Assembly (NCBI RefSeq): GCF_964199755.1
Contig: NC_133910.1
Location: forward strand, 13,772,711-13,836,710
DNA from: Larus michahellis
Taxonomy: Eukaryota; Chordata; Aves; Charadriiformes; Laridae
Direction of reading: 5' to 3'
DNA: 64,000 nucleotides
In this document: one piece after another, positions 24,062 through 34,511 of the stretch
Layout: each line of letters starts with the position of its first letter
Numbering within the stretch: the stretch's first letter is position 1
Made by a program: the position numbers and the translations under genes
The notes under the pieces: model-generated
The model's input: the letters and a program-made list of their open reading frames with translations, nothing else
Told to the model about the DNA's origin: nothing
Database searches by the model: none

Positions 24062-24382
24062 GTGTTCGCTCATTAATGATGATGGAAAGGAATGCAGTGG
24101 AGCAAGGCAGATGCTCCTATCTCAAAAAACTCTACCCAGACATAAAATACAAGTAGCCTCACGAGGCAAAGGTGGTGTCTCAGGCCAAAAAGAGCTTCAG
24201 GCCAACACGATGTGAGCAGCGCTCCTGACCAGAAACGGGCGCTAAAGAGATTGTTGTAGAAGTTGCTCTGAAGCACAGTTCCTTTGCCCTGGGGATCTTT
24301 CATAGCTTGTGAGATGTGGTGGTCTCACATGCAAGGACAGACCCTTCTCCCTTTAACTCTCCTTCCCTGTTCTGTAACAAGC

Positions 24383-24888
24383 TCAAATTGATGTCCTTGA
24401 GGCCAGACTACAAGTAGACGTGCATGTATTGCTTGGGGACTGTCCAGCAGTTTGCAAAAATGGCACACAGACACATATATATGTGGGATGTGTATAATAG
24501 ATATGTGGGGCAAGCACCTGGGCATTTGCTGGCCTCGTGCAAGTGCACTCTAGCTTATTCATGGGTCCCCATTCACATGCTGTCACCCTGCGTGTCCTTG
24601 CCCACGAAGGGGAGGTGGCTCCAAAGGGATTTTGCCGTTTCCCTGGTGCAGCGTTCCTCCTCAGGAGGAACAGTCCCCACCTCTCCCAGGTTACAGGAAC
24701 AGCGTAAGGCCTGGCACCTGGATCTCTGCTCATGAGAGATGTGTCTGATCTCAAACAACCATCAAGAGTAATGCAGAGGGAGGAAAGGCACGAACAGCTT
24801 TCTGGACCATATGTGATGTTCCTACAGTTGATCTGCACTGCTAGCGAAGTTGCCAGGCACTGAGCTACCAAGAGATGCACCAGCGCTG
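24383..24888 (-). CDS. Putative gene X, candidate terminal coding exon
   Basis: A minus-strand open frame of about 168 codons runs from an acceptor (GGTTTTCAG|CAGCGC, edge at 24888) to a TGA ending at 24383. Entered with the single base left over by the exon at 25870-25971 it reads AALVHLLVAQCLATSLAVQ first, a hydrophobic stretch. A Cys-rich part follows. The open length is unusual for A/T-balanced DNA. However, the second half contains alternating TATATGTG-like sequence and does not look strongly protein-like, so the true exon may be shorter. I recognise no family. Inference from splice sites, phase and open length only. Confidence 0.3.
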
Positions 24889-25869
24889 CTGAAAACCATC
24901 ATCTGGTTGTCAGATCCCCTCCTTTTCTGGGTATCAAAGCATTACACTCTACTCCTGCCCTTTGGTGTCTCATCTCTCCTTTTCCTGCAGTGTGTTTTTT
25001 CTGTCTAGGGACAGCAGGCCAATGCCCTCCACTTCTCTCCTTAGAGCCTCTCACTTGGAGGAGCCCACACTCCTTCCTGATGTGAACAAACTCCCATTCA
25101 CACCCACTCACCGGGCAGCCAGGGCATTAGTCTGGTGTGTTTGTTTTTTCCTTCTCTGTTGGTCTTCCTGTCAGGCCAGACAAGTACACACATGTGCACG
25201 CACACACACACAAATAGCTCTTCTAACTTGCTTCCTGCCTGTAAAAACCTCAATGTCCTCCATGAGAGAAGGTTTCCAAAGAGTACCTCTGATTTGGGCT
25301 GCTGCTTTCCACATTCAGCCGCCTTCCTCTGCAGCTGAACCATCTTGTTCTATGTGCTGTCGATGCACAATAACAAGAAGCGCCCAAAGGCATTAACGTT
25401 GCCCTCAGGAGATTGGGCAGTGTGGGATCCCCTCACTTCCAGTGACTCACGCAGCCACCTACAAGCCAAGCCATCAGCAGGTGACTCAGGCGGGCCTGTC
25501 CAGGTCAGTGTTCTGCACACCTGCTGCTGTAATAAGCAGTTCTCCGAAGGTCTCTTGTGCATCTCCAAGGCAACAATCCAAGGCCAAGGAAATAGATGCG
25601 CCAATTAAAGAAAAAACTAATGCAACCTGTTGTGGAGATCAAAAGGCCAAAGAAAACAAATTAAAGACAATTCTCCATTCATTACCAGGTGCATACACTG
25701 CAGCCCCCACAAACTCATGGCTTTTCCGCCTGTGCCCAGCCATGTGCTGAGGCCAAACCCTCAGAGCTTTGCAAGTCTCATGGCTCAGGACTGCATTGGG
25801 GCTGGGCTTCTCTTCTCTGTTCAGAGCTGGGCATGATCTGAATAGTGAAAGAAAGTAGTCTGTACCTAC

Positions 25870-25971
25870 CACGAAAGGGAAGCATGACCACTACATCCTG
25901 GTCCATGGGGACACCATCAGACCTTGGCATAAGGTGATGAATTCCTCTGCTGCTCTTCAAAAGACCTGCAC
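25870..25971 (-). CDS. Putative gene X, candidate coding exon
   Basis: 102 nt between a good acceptor (GGTTTGTACAG|GTGCAGG) and a good donor (TTCGTG|GTAGGT; an alternative GT lies four bases on). In the phase left by the exon at 27813-28023 it is fully open. It encodes GAGLLKSSRGIHHLMPRSDG followed by VPMDQDVVVMLPFR. Not recognised as any known family. The phase match with the neighbouring exon supports it, but the exon is short. Confidence 0.4.
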
Positions 25972-27812
25972 CTGTACAAACCAAAACAACCGGTGTAAGA
26001 TGAGAGCTGGTGGGATTAGACCCGCAACAGACTGTGAGGTAGGAGTGTCGACAGCAAGAAGAGATTTGGACAGAGACTGATGAACAGGTTTCACTTGGAT
26101 GAAGTTCAGTGCACACCTCTATGCAGAATCCATTCTGGGAGGACTGCTCGCCCACTCTGAGTTTTGACCTGTTCCAGAGAGCTGAGCAAATTATCCCCTG
26201 GACAAGAGAGTCAAACTGTCTTGCAGCAGGAAGAGTTCTGCTTCCCCTTCCCAGAATTAATTACAAGTGAGAGCAGAAACCCTGCTGTGTGCTTCATCCT
26301 TCCACTAATGAAGAATCCTATCAAATAGAAAATAACCATTGTAGAGGGCTTACAACTCTAGTATAGAATTTGCATCTACAGAAACATCTTGTGGTCTAAG
26401 GCTTCCTAGAAATAATATAATTACTATTATATTCTACAGCTTCCACAAAAATTTGCTCTGAATCTATAAATTCCTGACCATTGGCTTGCGTCACGCAGGG
26501 TGATTTACAGTGGAGCAAACTGAAGGCTAAATGCTCTTGTGTCATTTTGGTCCCTCTTGGCTCAGCTGTATATGGCAGCCTGCAGCACAAGACAGGGCCT
26601 TACTGCCCTCGTGGTCATTCACAAGATTTCACCATCCCTTTGGAAAAAGCAAAGCAATCCTGCTCTGTTCCCCTTCCAGAGGTCCTGGTCAGGTCACAGT
26701 CCTTCTAGTTTTCCCTCTGTCTCAGACAGCAGCCAACATCAGCTGCTACAGAAGAAACACGCAGTGGACAGTTGTGGAGTAACCTGTCCACTGGAGAATA
26801 TGCTTTCTAATCCCATGAGGTAGGAGCTGGTTTATGCCCTGAAGCATGAAAAATCCATTTCAAATTCAGTTGTGTCTAAATCAAGAATGCCTCATGTCTG
26901 TGCTGGCTTCATTAGCTCATCTGAGAGAGCTGCAGGGAAATTCAAGCCTGCAACTAAGTGAACAGGGCCTGAGGACCCAAAACCCAGTCAGCAAGAACAT
27001 CAATAAAGTTAAGCTGTCATATATGAGAGGTGGGAGAGAAGAGGTGAGTAGCTCTGGCAGTTCTCTGTAATCCCATGTAGGATGCTCTGATATCCAAATA
27101 TAAGGAAATGCTTTGAAAGCTAGACCTCAAACAGAACAAAGGGCCATTGGGTCTCGAATATAAAAAGTTTATTTCCCCCTCTCTGCCGCCCCTCTTATTT
27201 AAGACCTAATATCCTTAGAGATGTTTTCATAAAATTTTTTTTGAGAAGAATAAAGAGGTGTTCTGATGAGAGAGGAGGCTGGAGCCTCTCACCTCTCTAA
27301 GCTGAAATACTGGGAGTGGGAAAAGAGTATGAAAACCCAGGAATCTTGGCCTTTACTCCAAACTGGGTTAAATGAGATCAGGGAAAGCAAAGACTGCAAC
27401 ACCGCGCTTGCTCTAAACCCACAGCATGGTCCCCTCTGTGCACCTGCTTTAAGTATCCGGTGTCTGGCACTGCGGTTATGATGGCTCTGCTTTCTGAGAT
27501 GGTTTGTAGTCTCAGGTTTTTTCCCCAGCATTTGTTGAATAGCCGACCAGTTCACAGGGTATCGAATACATCCCTGGCCTTGCGATTGCTGAACCGTTAT
27601 ACGTAAAAAAATGTACTTTACAGGTGGGTGTGAAAAAATCTGCTTTAGTTAAGAGCATCCCATTCTCCCTCTCCACCAAATCTCACCATTGAGGCAGGAC
27701 AAAGCCACTGACTTCAGGTCCTTCCCACTGCAGAGGAGACTGTGTGCCCCAAACTGTGGTCTTATTTGCTATCTTCCCCCCTCCCCCGCCTTTTTTTTCT
27801 CCCCGAATTTAC

Positions 27813-28023
27813 CAGGTGAAAGCAGATTCAAGTAGTTAGTTATTGCTCCTTGTAGCTGCTGGATCAGGTAGATGCTGTTCCTTTTCTTCATTCCTTTGTG
27901 GCCCGTGGGAGTCTCAGGCTCTGTATAAAAACGAGATGCCATTGAAGCATTTCTGTTTGCCAGACTATTGTTTCTCCTTTTAAAGTCTGCAGACCCACAC
28001 CATTCTTCATGAGCAAATGCTGG
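27813..28023 (-). CDS. Putative gene X, candidate coding exon
   Basis: A minus-strand segment that is open over 70 codons with natural-looking codon choice. It encodes PAFAHEEWCGSADFKRRNNS and ends KRNSIYLIQQLQGAITNYLN then LLSPG, which would form an amphipathic helix. The donor CACCTG|GTAAAT is acceptable. Two acceptor AGs lie four bases apart after a pyrimidine tract (TTGTCCTTCAGGCAG). The downstream one (edge 28023) keeps phase with the exon ending at 29015. The upstream one (edge 28027) would keep phase only if the previous exon used the weaker donor after 28998. Another frame of the same segment is open for about 47 codons, so the frame choice is likely rather than proven. Confidence 0.42.
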
Positions 28024-29014
28024 CTGCCTGAAGGACAAACCAAAATGACTATTTAAGGCACTAAAAAAGGAAATCATTTAAAACAGAGCTGATTAAAAGG
28101 AAGAAACTATTCTTCCAATGAGAAGTGAATTGCTTTCAGCTGGCTTTAGCACTGAGCTTTGCCTGCAATGAGAACCAAATACCAGTTGCCTGATACTGCA
28201 AGTATTTTGGAGGCACTTTGTCAGCCATGACTTCAGTTTTTCCTTGTGTGTGACTGCAAAACAAGACTACTTCTGCTGCTCATCCTGGCTTGGTGATTTT
28301 TCCTTTGGCTGTGCAGTTCAGAAGCTAACAAGGCTGTGCTTAGGGCAGCTCTTAAAGCCCAAACTCTTTCTTACTACATCCACTCAGAAGCCCTCGCACA
28401 GCCTTGGTTGCCTAAATAGCAAGAGGTGCAAGAAAAATTCAAGGACCACCATGCATCTTTCTCACAATGTGAGTTTGTTTTCTTCAAAGGACTCCAAAGA
28501 TTGTTGGTGACATGCTGAGTTTTCAGCACACTCAGAAAGGAGGAGAAAACAGGGAGATGGAGGTGCAACTACTAAAGTTTTGCCAGGTGAAGATCTTTTT
28601 GGTTTTTTTTTTTTTTCCATGCAACACTCATCCCAGAACACACCGCTAGAAGCATCTGCTTTTCTAGTTAACACCTTTTATATCAGCAATTATCCCAAAC
28701 AACACTAGAGCCAAACCTCTGCAGCGCTGATCCAGATATTTTAGCAACAAGCCCCAGTCTCGAAAATGCCATTTCATTCACTAGTATGTCCAGTCATGAA
28801 AACTGCAGCCTACTTTGGGGACAAACTCAGCCACATATTTGAAGCTGGAGTTAGCCACAAGACCTGCACTGGCAAAGAGGGGGAAACCTCCCCATAATGG
28901 AAAACAAGGATAGGCAAATCCATACTTTTTTTTTTAAGCTACTTTAAAGTAATGGATTTTGCAATGCCTAATATTTAGTCAAGATTTAAACTAACACCTG
29001 ATTTTGTTTCCTAC

Positions 29015-29338
29015 CTTGAAACCCTCATAATCACCACAGATGTGGCAGGAATGTAAGTTCACTGACATATTTGGATTCATGGTTCCAACCTTCAATCCCA
29101 CCCATCCGATCCCTCTGCTCCACGCCTTGCGAGACAGCTGTTGTTTCGTAGTACAAAAATATCTTGCTTCACTCCGCCAAAGGGAACCATCAGCTGCTTC
29201 TGAGCGTGATGAAGCTGATGAGAATAAGTGATTTTGGTAGAACTGCAACCCCTGCTGTAAGGAAGCAGACTCTCTGTCCCTGCCAAGCATGGCTTTGATC
29301 TGCGATGGGATGATCACAGCCTGGCCAGCGCGTGAATC
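29015..29338 (-). CDS. Putative gene X, candidate coding exon (best supported)
   Basis: Exactly 108 open codons lie between a strong acceptor (TTCTGTCTCTGCACATGTGCAG|GATTC) and a strong donor (TTTCAAG|GTAGGA), phase 0 at both ends. It encodes DSRAGQAVIIPSQIKAMLGR at its start and MNPNMSVNLHSCHICGDYEG near its end; the CHIC pair resembles half of a metal-binding knuckle. Codon choice looks like ordinary vertebrate coding sequence and both splice sites are near consensus. I cannot name a family. It lies about 350 bases downstream, in transcription order, of a small CpG island. Could instead belong to a non-coding RNA. Confidence 0.45.
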
Positions 29339-29689
29339 CTGCACATGTGCAGAGACAGAAACGGTAATTTGTGATTAACAGGGGTTGCAGGATTCACTTT
29401 CAGAGCCCCCAGGCAAAGGCCATTGTTTGGAACGTCTCCAGAGTCACAGCATTTCCTTTTTTTGGGGGGAATTTATGAAATAATGCTAGGCTTTAGTGAG
29501 AGGTTTTTCTCATGACTAGATTTGTCCCTTCTGTCTCATGAGATCACACAAATTCCCTTTCTGAGTTCAGTCTCTTCTTTAATTATTAACACAATTCCTA
29601 AGTATTTCAGTGGGTACTAACTATCGCTGCTCAGGAGAACGCAGCCTCATCCCCAAAAAGATCCAGCCACCGGAAGCCCCTTGTTCCCG

Positions 29690-30090
29690 ACACCCTTCTG
29701 GGGAGTCCCTTGGGAATAGCTGCAGGGCGCAGCGTGTCACCTCCCGCGGGACTCTCCCTTGGCGTGGGGACACGCTGCGCAGGGCGCAGCTCCCCACGGC
29801 AATGACACGGGCACCGGGTGTAACGCAGCCCCGGGCGTTTTTGTCCCGGAGGCTGCTCGGGGTCCCCCTCCCGGGGCCGGGCTCCCGGGGAGCGGCGACA
29901 TCCTCCCGTTTTCCCACTAGAGGGAGCGACAAATCCAGCCCTGGGAGCCGGCGGCGGGCGGGCTCCAGCCCGTGTCTCCCGGTGCCCCGGGAGCTCCGAG
30001 CGCTGCGTCCCGCGGGCAGGGACCCGGCAGCAGCCAGCCCCGTCCCCTGCATCCCTCCCCGGGGGCAAAACGCCTGTGTTTTGGGGGGGA
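29690..30090. promoter_or_regulatory. Small CpG island between PRRC2B and PLPP7
   Basis: About 400 bases of very G+C-rich sequence with several dozen CpG dinucleotides, isolated in otherwise moderate-GC DNA and not attached to a recognised gene. It separates the two candidate exons at 30112-30234 and 29015-29338, so it may be an internal or alternative promoter for the putative minus-strand gene, or a promoter for an RNA on either strand. Long open frames inside it are compositional artefacts. Confidence 0.6.
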
Positions 30091-30111
30091 AACACACAGA
30101 GCTCAGCTTAC

Positions 30112-30234
30112 CTGCTGCGTGGTAGTCCCACGCATACCGCCGGCACTCACAGAGGAACCTAAGGCATTGAGTAGCTGCTCCACTGTGTGAGAGTGGGTTT
30201 TTGGCTGGTGCTGTGGGCCAAAACCCTTCACCCA
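30112..30234 (-). CDS. Putative gene X, candidate coding exon
   Basis: 41 open codons in phase 0, bounded by an acceptor with a very long pyrimidine tract (TCTTATTCCTGCAG|TGGGTG) and a good donor (CGCAGCAG|GTAAGC). It encodes WVKGFGPQHQPKTHSHTVEQ followed by LLNALGSSVSAGGMRGTTTQ. Phase 0 fits directly to the exon at 29015-29338. A second frame is also open, so the exon could be non-coding or read otherwise. Product not recognised. Confidence 0.38.
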
Positions 30235-30254
30235 CTGCAGGAATAAGACGTGAG

Positions 30255-30392
30255 TGGACACGGGGGAAGAGAAGGTAATGGGAAATGGGGGCAAGAAAGC
30301 TGGAGGGGATGGTGAAAAAGGGGGACAGCCTTAGGAGGGAAATGAGGAAGGAGAAGGGGATGAAAGAGCAACAGGGAGAAAAGGGAAGGGGC
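30255..30392. repeat. Purine-rich tract (plus strand)
   Basis: About 140 bases of almost uninterrupted A/G on the plus strand, equally pyrimidine-rich on the minus strand. It immediately precedes the candidate minus-strand exon at 30112-30234 and would act as an extended polypyrimidine tract for its acceptor. Confidence 0.75.
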
Positions 30393-32980
30393 CACACTGT
30401 GTTGCAGAGAAGTTCCCTTTTCTATCCATATGGCCTTACAACGGGGCACAGTAGGATGGAAACAGACACATCAATGGTGAGAAGACCAAGTTCCCTGTCT
30501 CAGGACATGAAACAGAGCTAAAGTGCTGGGGCAGCCCGGAGTACAGGTGGGGAAATCACTGCTGTCCACTTCCCTGGCTCCAGTCCCAGCTCTGGTCCCT
30601 ACCAATGGCAGGGACAAGTCTGCACACTGGGCTCAGCAGGAGAGCAAGAGAGAAGGGCCAAGGATGAAGGAGAAGATTGAGCGGGAAATAAACCATGGGC
30701 GGAGCCAGCAGGGCTCTGGGAGCTTCCCATGAGCTGCAGGGCTGGAGAGGACGCAGCCTTCTTCGAGGGAGATGGGCAGGTCGGGGGAGTTTGGGACACT
30801 GCTCCTAGTGCCGGGAGATTTACATTGGGGAGAGCAAAGCCTCCACCTCCGCATCGGGGTGTTGCAGAGCAGGTTCCCATCAGGAACGGCTGCAGGATGT
30901 GGGGGTCTGTGAGCAGAGAAGGAGGAACTGGGGAAGGAAGGGAGAAGGGGAAGGAATCAGTTCTCCAGCTGCAGCCAGGGCTACCCCAGGCCTGGAGGGC
31001 AGCTCCCATGTTGCTATTTAAAACCTGCCCAGGGAGTGCTAATGAATCTGGTTAATGAGCACCAGCCCTGGTAAACACAGCCTGTCTCATCCTCGTACCA
31101 AATCACCTTGCAAATTTGCTGAGCCCCCTGGGGCCAGGGTTGTCTGTTTAATGTGGAGGGGATGTGGGTGTGCTACAGCCCACCCCGGGCAGGAGGAGAC
31201 CTGGGCAGCTTTGGTCTGTGTGCCCCAGGGCTGTCAGAGACACCCCACCCCCCACCCCCAGTGCTCAGGGACCCCCAGAAGGCTGCCTGCATCCCATCGT
31301 GTCCAAACAGATGTGGTGGTCAGGTGCCACCGGGATCTCCAGCAGCCTGGGGACACCCGGTGTGTCCCAGCCCAGGGAAGGGACAGGCATCAGTACTGAT
31401 GCCACGGTCAAGTCCAAGCCACCTGCCCTGCAGGTTGGACCAGGGCTGATTTTAGGTACAAGAAAACAGAGGGCCTGGGACAAGGGTGCGATGGGGCTAA
31501 TTTCAGCAGCACCAGGAGCCTCTCCTGTGCTGGTGGGAGGTGCAGGGGCCTCGGCACCTCTCCAGGCCCCTCCACAAGCCTCACACCACTTCTGCCCAGC
31601 CCTGTGGGTGGTGATGGGGTGCGGGGGCCGTCGGGAAGGAGCCCCTGACCTTGCCCAGGCTGTGTGTCTTGCCTCACCGTGGAGGAGAGGCAGGCGATGC
31701 CAGGGCTGGCAGGCGCACTGGCAGCAGCACAGCCAGGGGGTTATTAATAACCTGCTGAGTCAGGGGGGGCTCTTGGGTTTCAGGATCACAAGACACAGAC
31801 GCCGAGTGGCTCAGATGGATCCCCCCCGTTCCTACTTTTTACATTGACAGGGACAACTGGTAAGGTGGGGTGGGGGCTGCAGCTGGAGCTGGGTGCCTTT
31901 GGGCCTCCCAGGGCAGCCTGGCCCCATCCTGACGGTCACTGCACCCAGCAGGGACACCGGGCAAGGACTGGGTCTGTGATGTGCCCAAAATGCGAGAACT
32001 GCCCTAAAGGAATTAAGCAAGGAGGGCTGGGGCAGGGACACACAGCATTGATCAGCTATGTCAGGATGTAGCAGCTATACCAGCCCCGTTCCCCATCAGC
32101 ATAATCAAATCACATCATGGGGAGAAAAATGAGTACTGTGGGCTTTGCTGTCGGTCCTGCTCCCCTGCAGGATCCTCTCTGCAACCCCAAAAAGTCTGTG
32201 AGTGGGGTTGGTGTCCTGATGCTACCCAAAGGGATGGAGCCCAGGACCTTGCAAGATGCAAAGAGAAGGATCTTGCAGACGCGCACACCACAGCATCTAA
32301 TTGCAAGGGTTCTGCGAGGCATGAAAAGCTTCAGGGGATGGGTCAGCTCTAGCTAGCATGGGACTGGAGCAGATCTCCCAGAAAGCGCATTGTCCCATCC
32401 TGGCTGCCACAGGGTCACCTGTGTTTCCGTTGAAGCACTCAGAATCATCACACAGACAGGCTGAGGTTTGCTCTGGGATGGTGATTCCTTATGCATCGCT
32501 AAGGAAAAGTAGTCGGTGATGTGGAACAGATTAACTTTCAGATGCAGCAGCCCGTGGTAGCAGCATGCATTGCCAACCTACAGTTTCTCCAGCAACTACC
32601 GGGCAAGAGCAGCTGGAGTGGCAAGAGCCATCCCCAGGTCTGAGCCTGGCCCTCAGCGGCGCTGTCAGAGCAGGGGAGGTGCAGGGACCCCTCACACATG
32701 TGAGTACCCCTTGCTTGCTGGTCTGTGCGCTGTGATCCGGACACTCACACCCAGAGCTTTTTAGGGCCACAGAACCTACTGGCGTGGTGTTGTTCCCCTG
32801 TGGTTTTGCCTGACCCTGCTCCCCTTTCCCCCATCTTACCCCCGGCTGCGCTGGGACGCAGTTGCCTATCAGGAGGGAGAGCACCCCTGCTTTTGCTGGC
32901 ATTGTGCTCCCTCCAGGCTGGCACCCAGCACCACCGTCTATTTTTTCACCCAGGACAGTACCAAAATAAGCCTGTCTCAC

Positions 32981-33090
32981 CCCTCCCCAGCAGCTGTTAC
33001 GGACATCACCCCAGCCACGCCGGTTTTCCCTGGCCCCTCTGCTGTCACAGTGTCTGCAATTGCTATTGCTGTAGCTGCCACTCGCAGTGG
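32981..33090 (-). CDS. Weak candidate exon of putative gene X
   Basis: 110 nt between a good acceptor (CTTCGCTTATTTCAG|CCACTG) and a moderate donor (GAGGG|GTGAGAC). One frame continues in phase into the exon at 30112-30234 and encodes CRHCDSRGARENRRGWGDVR near its end. Another frame is also fully open. Found by scanning for open segments with compatible phase, so chance is a serious alternative. Confidence 0.18.
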
Positions 33091-33729
33091 CTGAAATAAG
33101 CGAAGTGCTGAAGTTCTGCTCGACTTCTGTGTCCCCCGAGAGGTCTCATGTCGTCGTATCAGGCTCTCTGAGCAGCCGAGCCCCGTTCATTTCAATTAGC
33201 CCAATAGCTCTCAAATCCTATTTACCTTTATGGATGTGGTAGCATCTTGCTGCTTCCCACACCCGGTCCAGATTAAAGGGTGAGCAAGGAATATGTGCCA
33301 CACGGTATCACACGCTGACTGTTAACCCTCGCTGCACCCCTTGCGAGACCAACCCACAGCAGTGTATTTCCTACGATGAGTAAACTGAGACACAGATAAA
33401 GCCGTATCGAAGGGACACGGTGTGAGTGAAGGGACACATCGTACCTCGCAGAGCTGGGAGCAGCCTGCAGCATTAACCCACAGATTAGCGAGAAACCCAG
33501 TCTACGCCTTTTGGTTTTAAACAAGCACTTTACGTTTTAGGCGATGCATCTTTTAGCAGATAAAAGACCGAAAAGCCCAGAAAGGCTGTAGTCCCGCAAA
33601 GTCTCCTTGTTGATTAGGTGCTCCCTCCCATAGGGACCTGTCCTTAGGTCCATGTACCTCACTTGGATTTTAACAATCATTTACCATCGCAACACATTCC
33701 AGCACTTAAATAGGCTCCTTGAGAGGGAG

Positions 33730-33812
33730 AGATAAGGTATCAGCTTTCCGGTTCATCTTGCCAGTCTGTCTGCAGCAGATAAGCATGTTGGGCAGCAGGA
33801 AAAAGGTTATCT
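33730..33812. promoter_or_regulatory. Cluster of GATA-factor motifs
   Basis: Three WGATAR sites lie within 83 bases: AGATAAG at 33730-33736 and 33777-33783, and TTATCT at 33807-33812. An ETS-like TTTCCGG lies between them near 33743. Two further GATA motifs occur upstream (near 33395 and 33560). The pattern resembles a haematopoietic or endothelial enhancer, but this is motif evidence only. Confidence 0.25.
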
Positions 33813-34488
33813 AGAAAGGAAGCCGAGCAACGGTTGCTGTTATTGCAGGAGGCTTTGAAAAAAAAGTCACCCCACCAGGAATCCCACAACCTATACAAGC
33901 CCTTCCCGGCGGGATATGATTGATGGTCGGAGTCCAGCTGTGCCTTCCTCCTGGGGTGGGAGGCATCTTCCCGTACGGCAGCAGGGAGAGCTGTGGAGAT
34001 GGTCGTGCTCTCCCAGGGAAGGTCACGATCCGAGGCAGGTGCCCAAAAACCTGTTGCTCTCCCTGTCTTGCTCATCTCTCCTGCCCTGCCCCTGCTCTGA
34101 GGAGCTGCAAAAGGAGGGTTTGCTTTAATGTCCCTCTTGCCCCTTCAGCACATTTTGAATGTTTTTGGGCTGAGGAGTCTGCAAGAGGGAACTTTTCTGC
34201 CCCAAACTGGGGCACTGCTGTTCTGGGTTGTGCACGTGGTCCCTGGAAACCAGCACCGATCTCCCACCCATCACCGAGGAGCAAGAGTGGGAAGGAGTTT
34301 CTGACAATTCCCAGCCTTTCCTAACCCAAGTATCACCTTGCTTTTTGGGATGAGAGAGGGGAAACAAGTCACGTTGGGGGAATTTCATTTACAAACTAGT
34401 GAAAAACGTGCCGTTCCTTTGGATGGCTGCTCGTTACTTGTCTTCCGGCCTGTGGTTTGTTTGCTTGTTTGCAGGTGCAGAAATGACA

Positions 34489-34511
34489 TCATCTAAAAAA
34501 AAAAAAAAAAG
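34489..34511. repeat. A-rich homopolymer run
   Basis: A run of adenines interrupted by few bases in non-coding DNA between PRRC2B and PLPP7. No associated retroelement body was recognised. Confidence 0.7.

Noticed and set aside
24073-24303. 76-codon minus-strand open frame near the possible poly(A) signal
   Set aside because: No good acceptor precedes it in a compatible phase. More likely 3' untranslated or intergenic sequence.
25501-25537. Alternative terminal exon for the putative gene (acceptor TTATTACAGCAG)
   Set aside because: It would add only about eleven codons before a stop and has a weak pyrimidine tract. The longer exon at 24383-24888 fits better.
29621-30397. 258-codon minus-strand open frame
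   Set aside because: It spans the orphan CpG island and an adjacent polypyrimidine tract. Its open length is explained by composition, and it crosses a good donor and acceptor that define a smaller exon in another frame.
31679-31764. Possible minus-strand exon with acceptor GACTCAGCAG and donor CACG|GTGAGG
   Set aside because: Splice sites are acceptable, but the phase does not clearly fit the neighbouring candidates and the segment is too short to judge coding.
31164-31847. 227-codon plus-strand open frame
   Set aside because: GC-rich, Pro/Gly/Trp-biased translation with no splice context or family resemblance. Overlapping frames are equally open.
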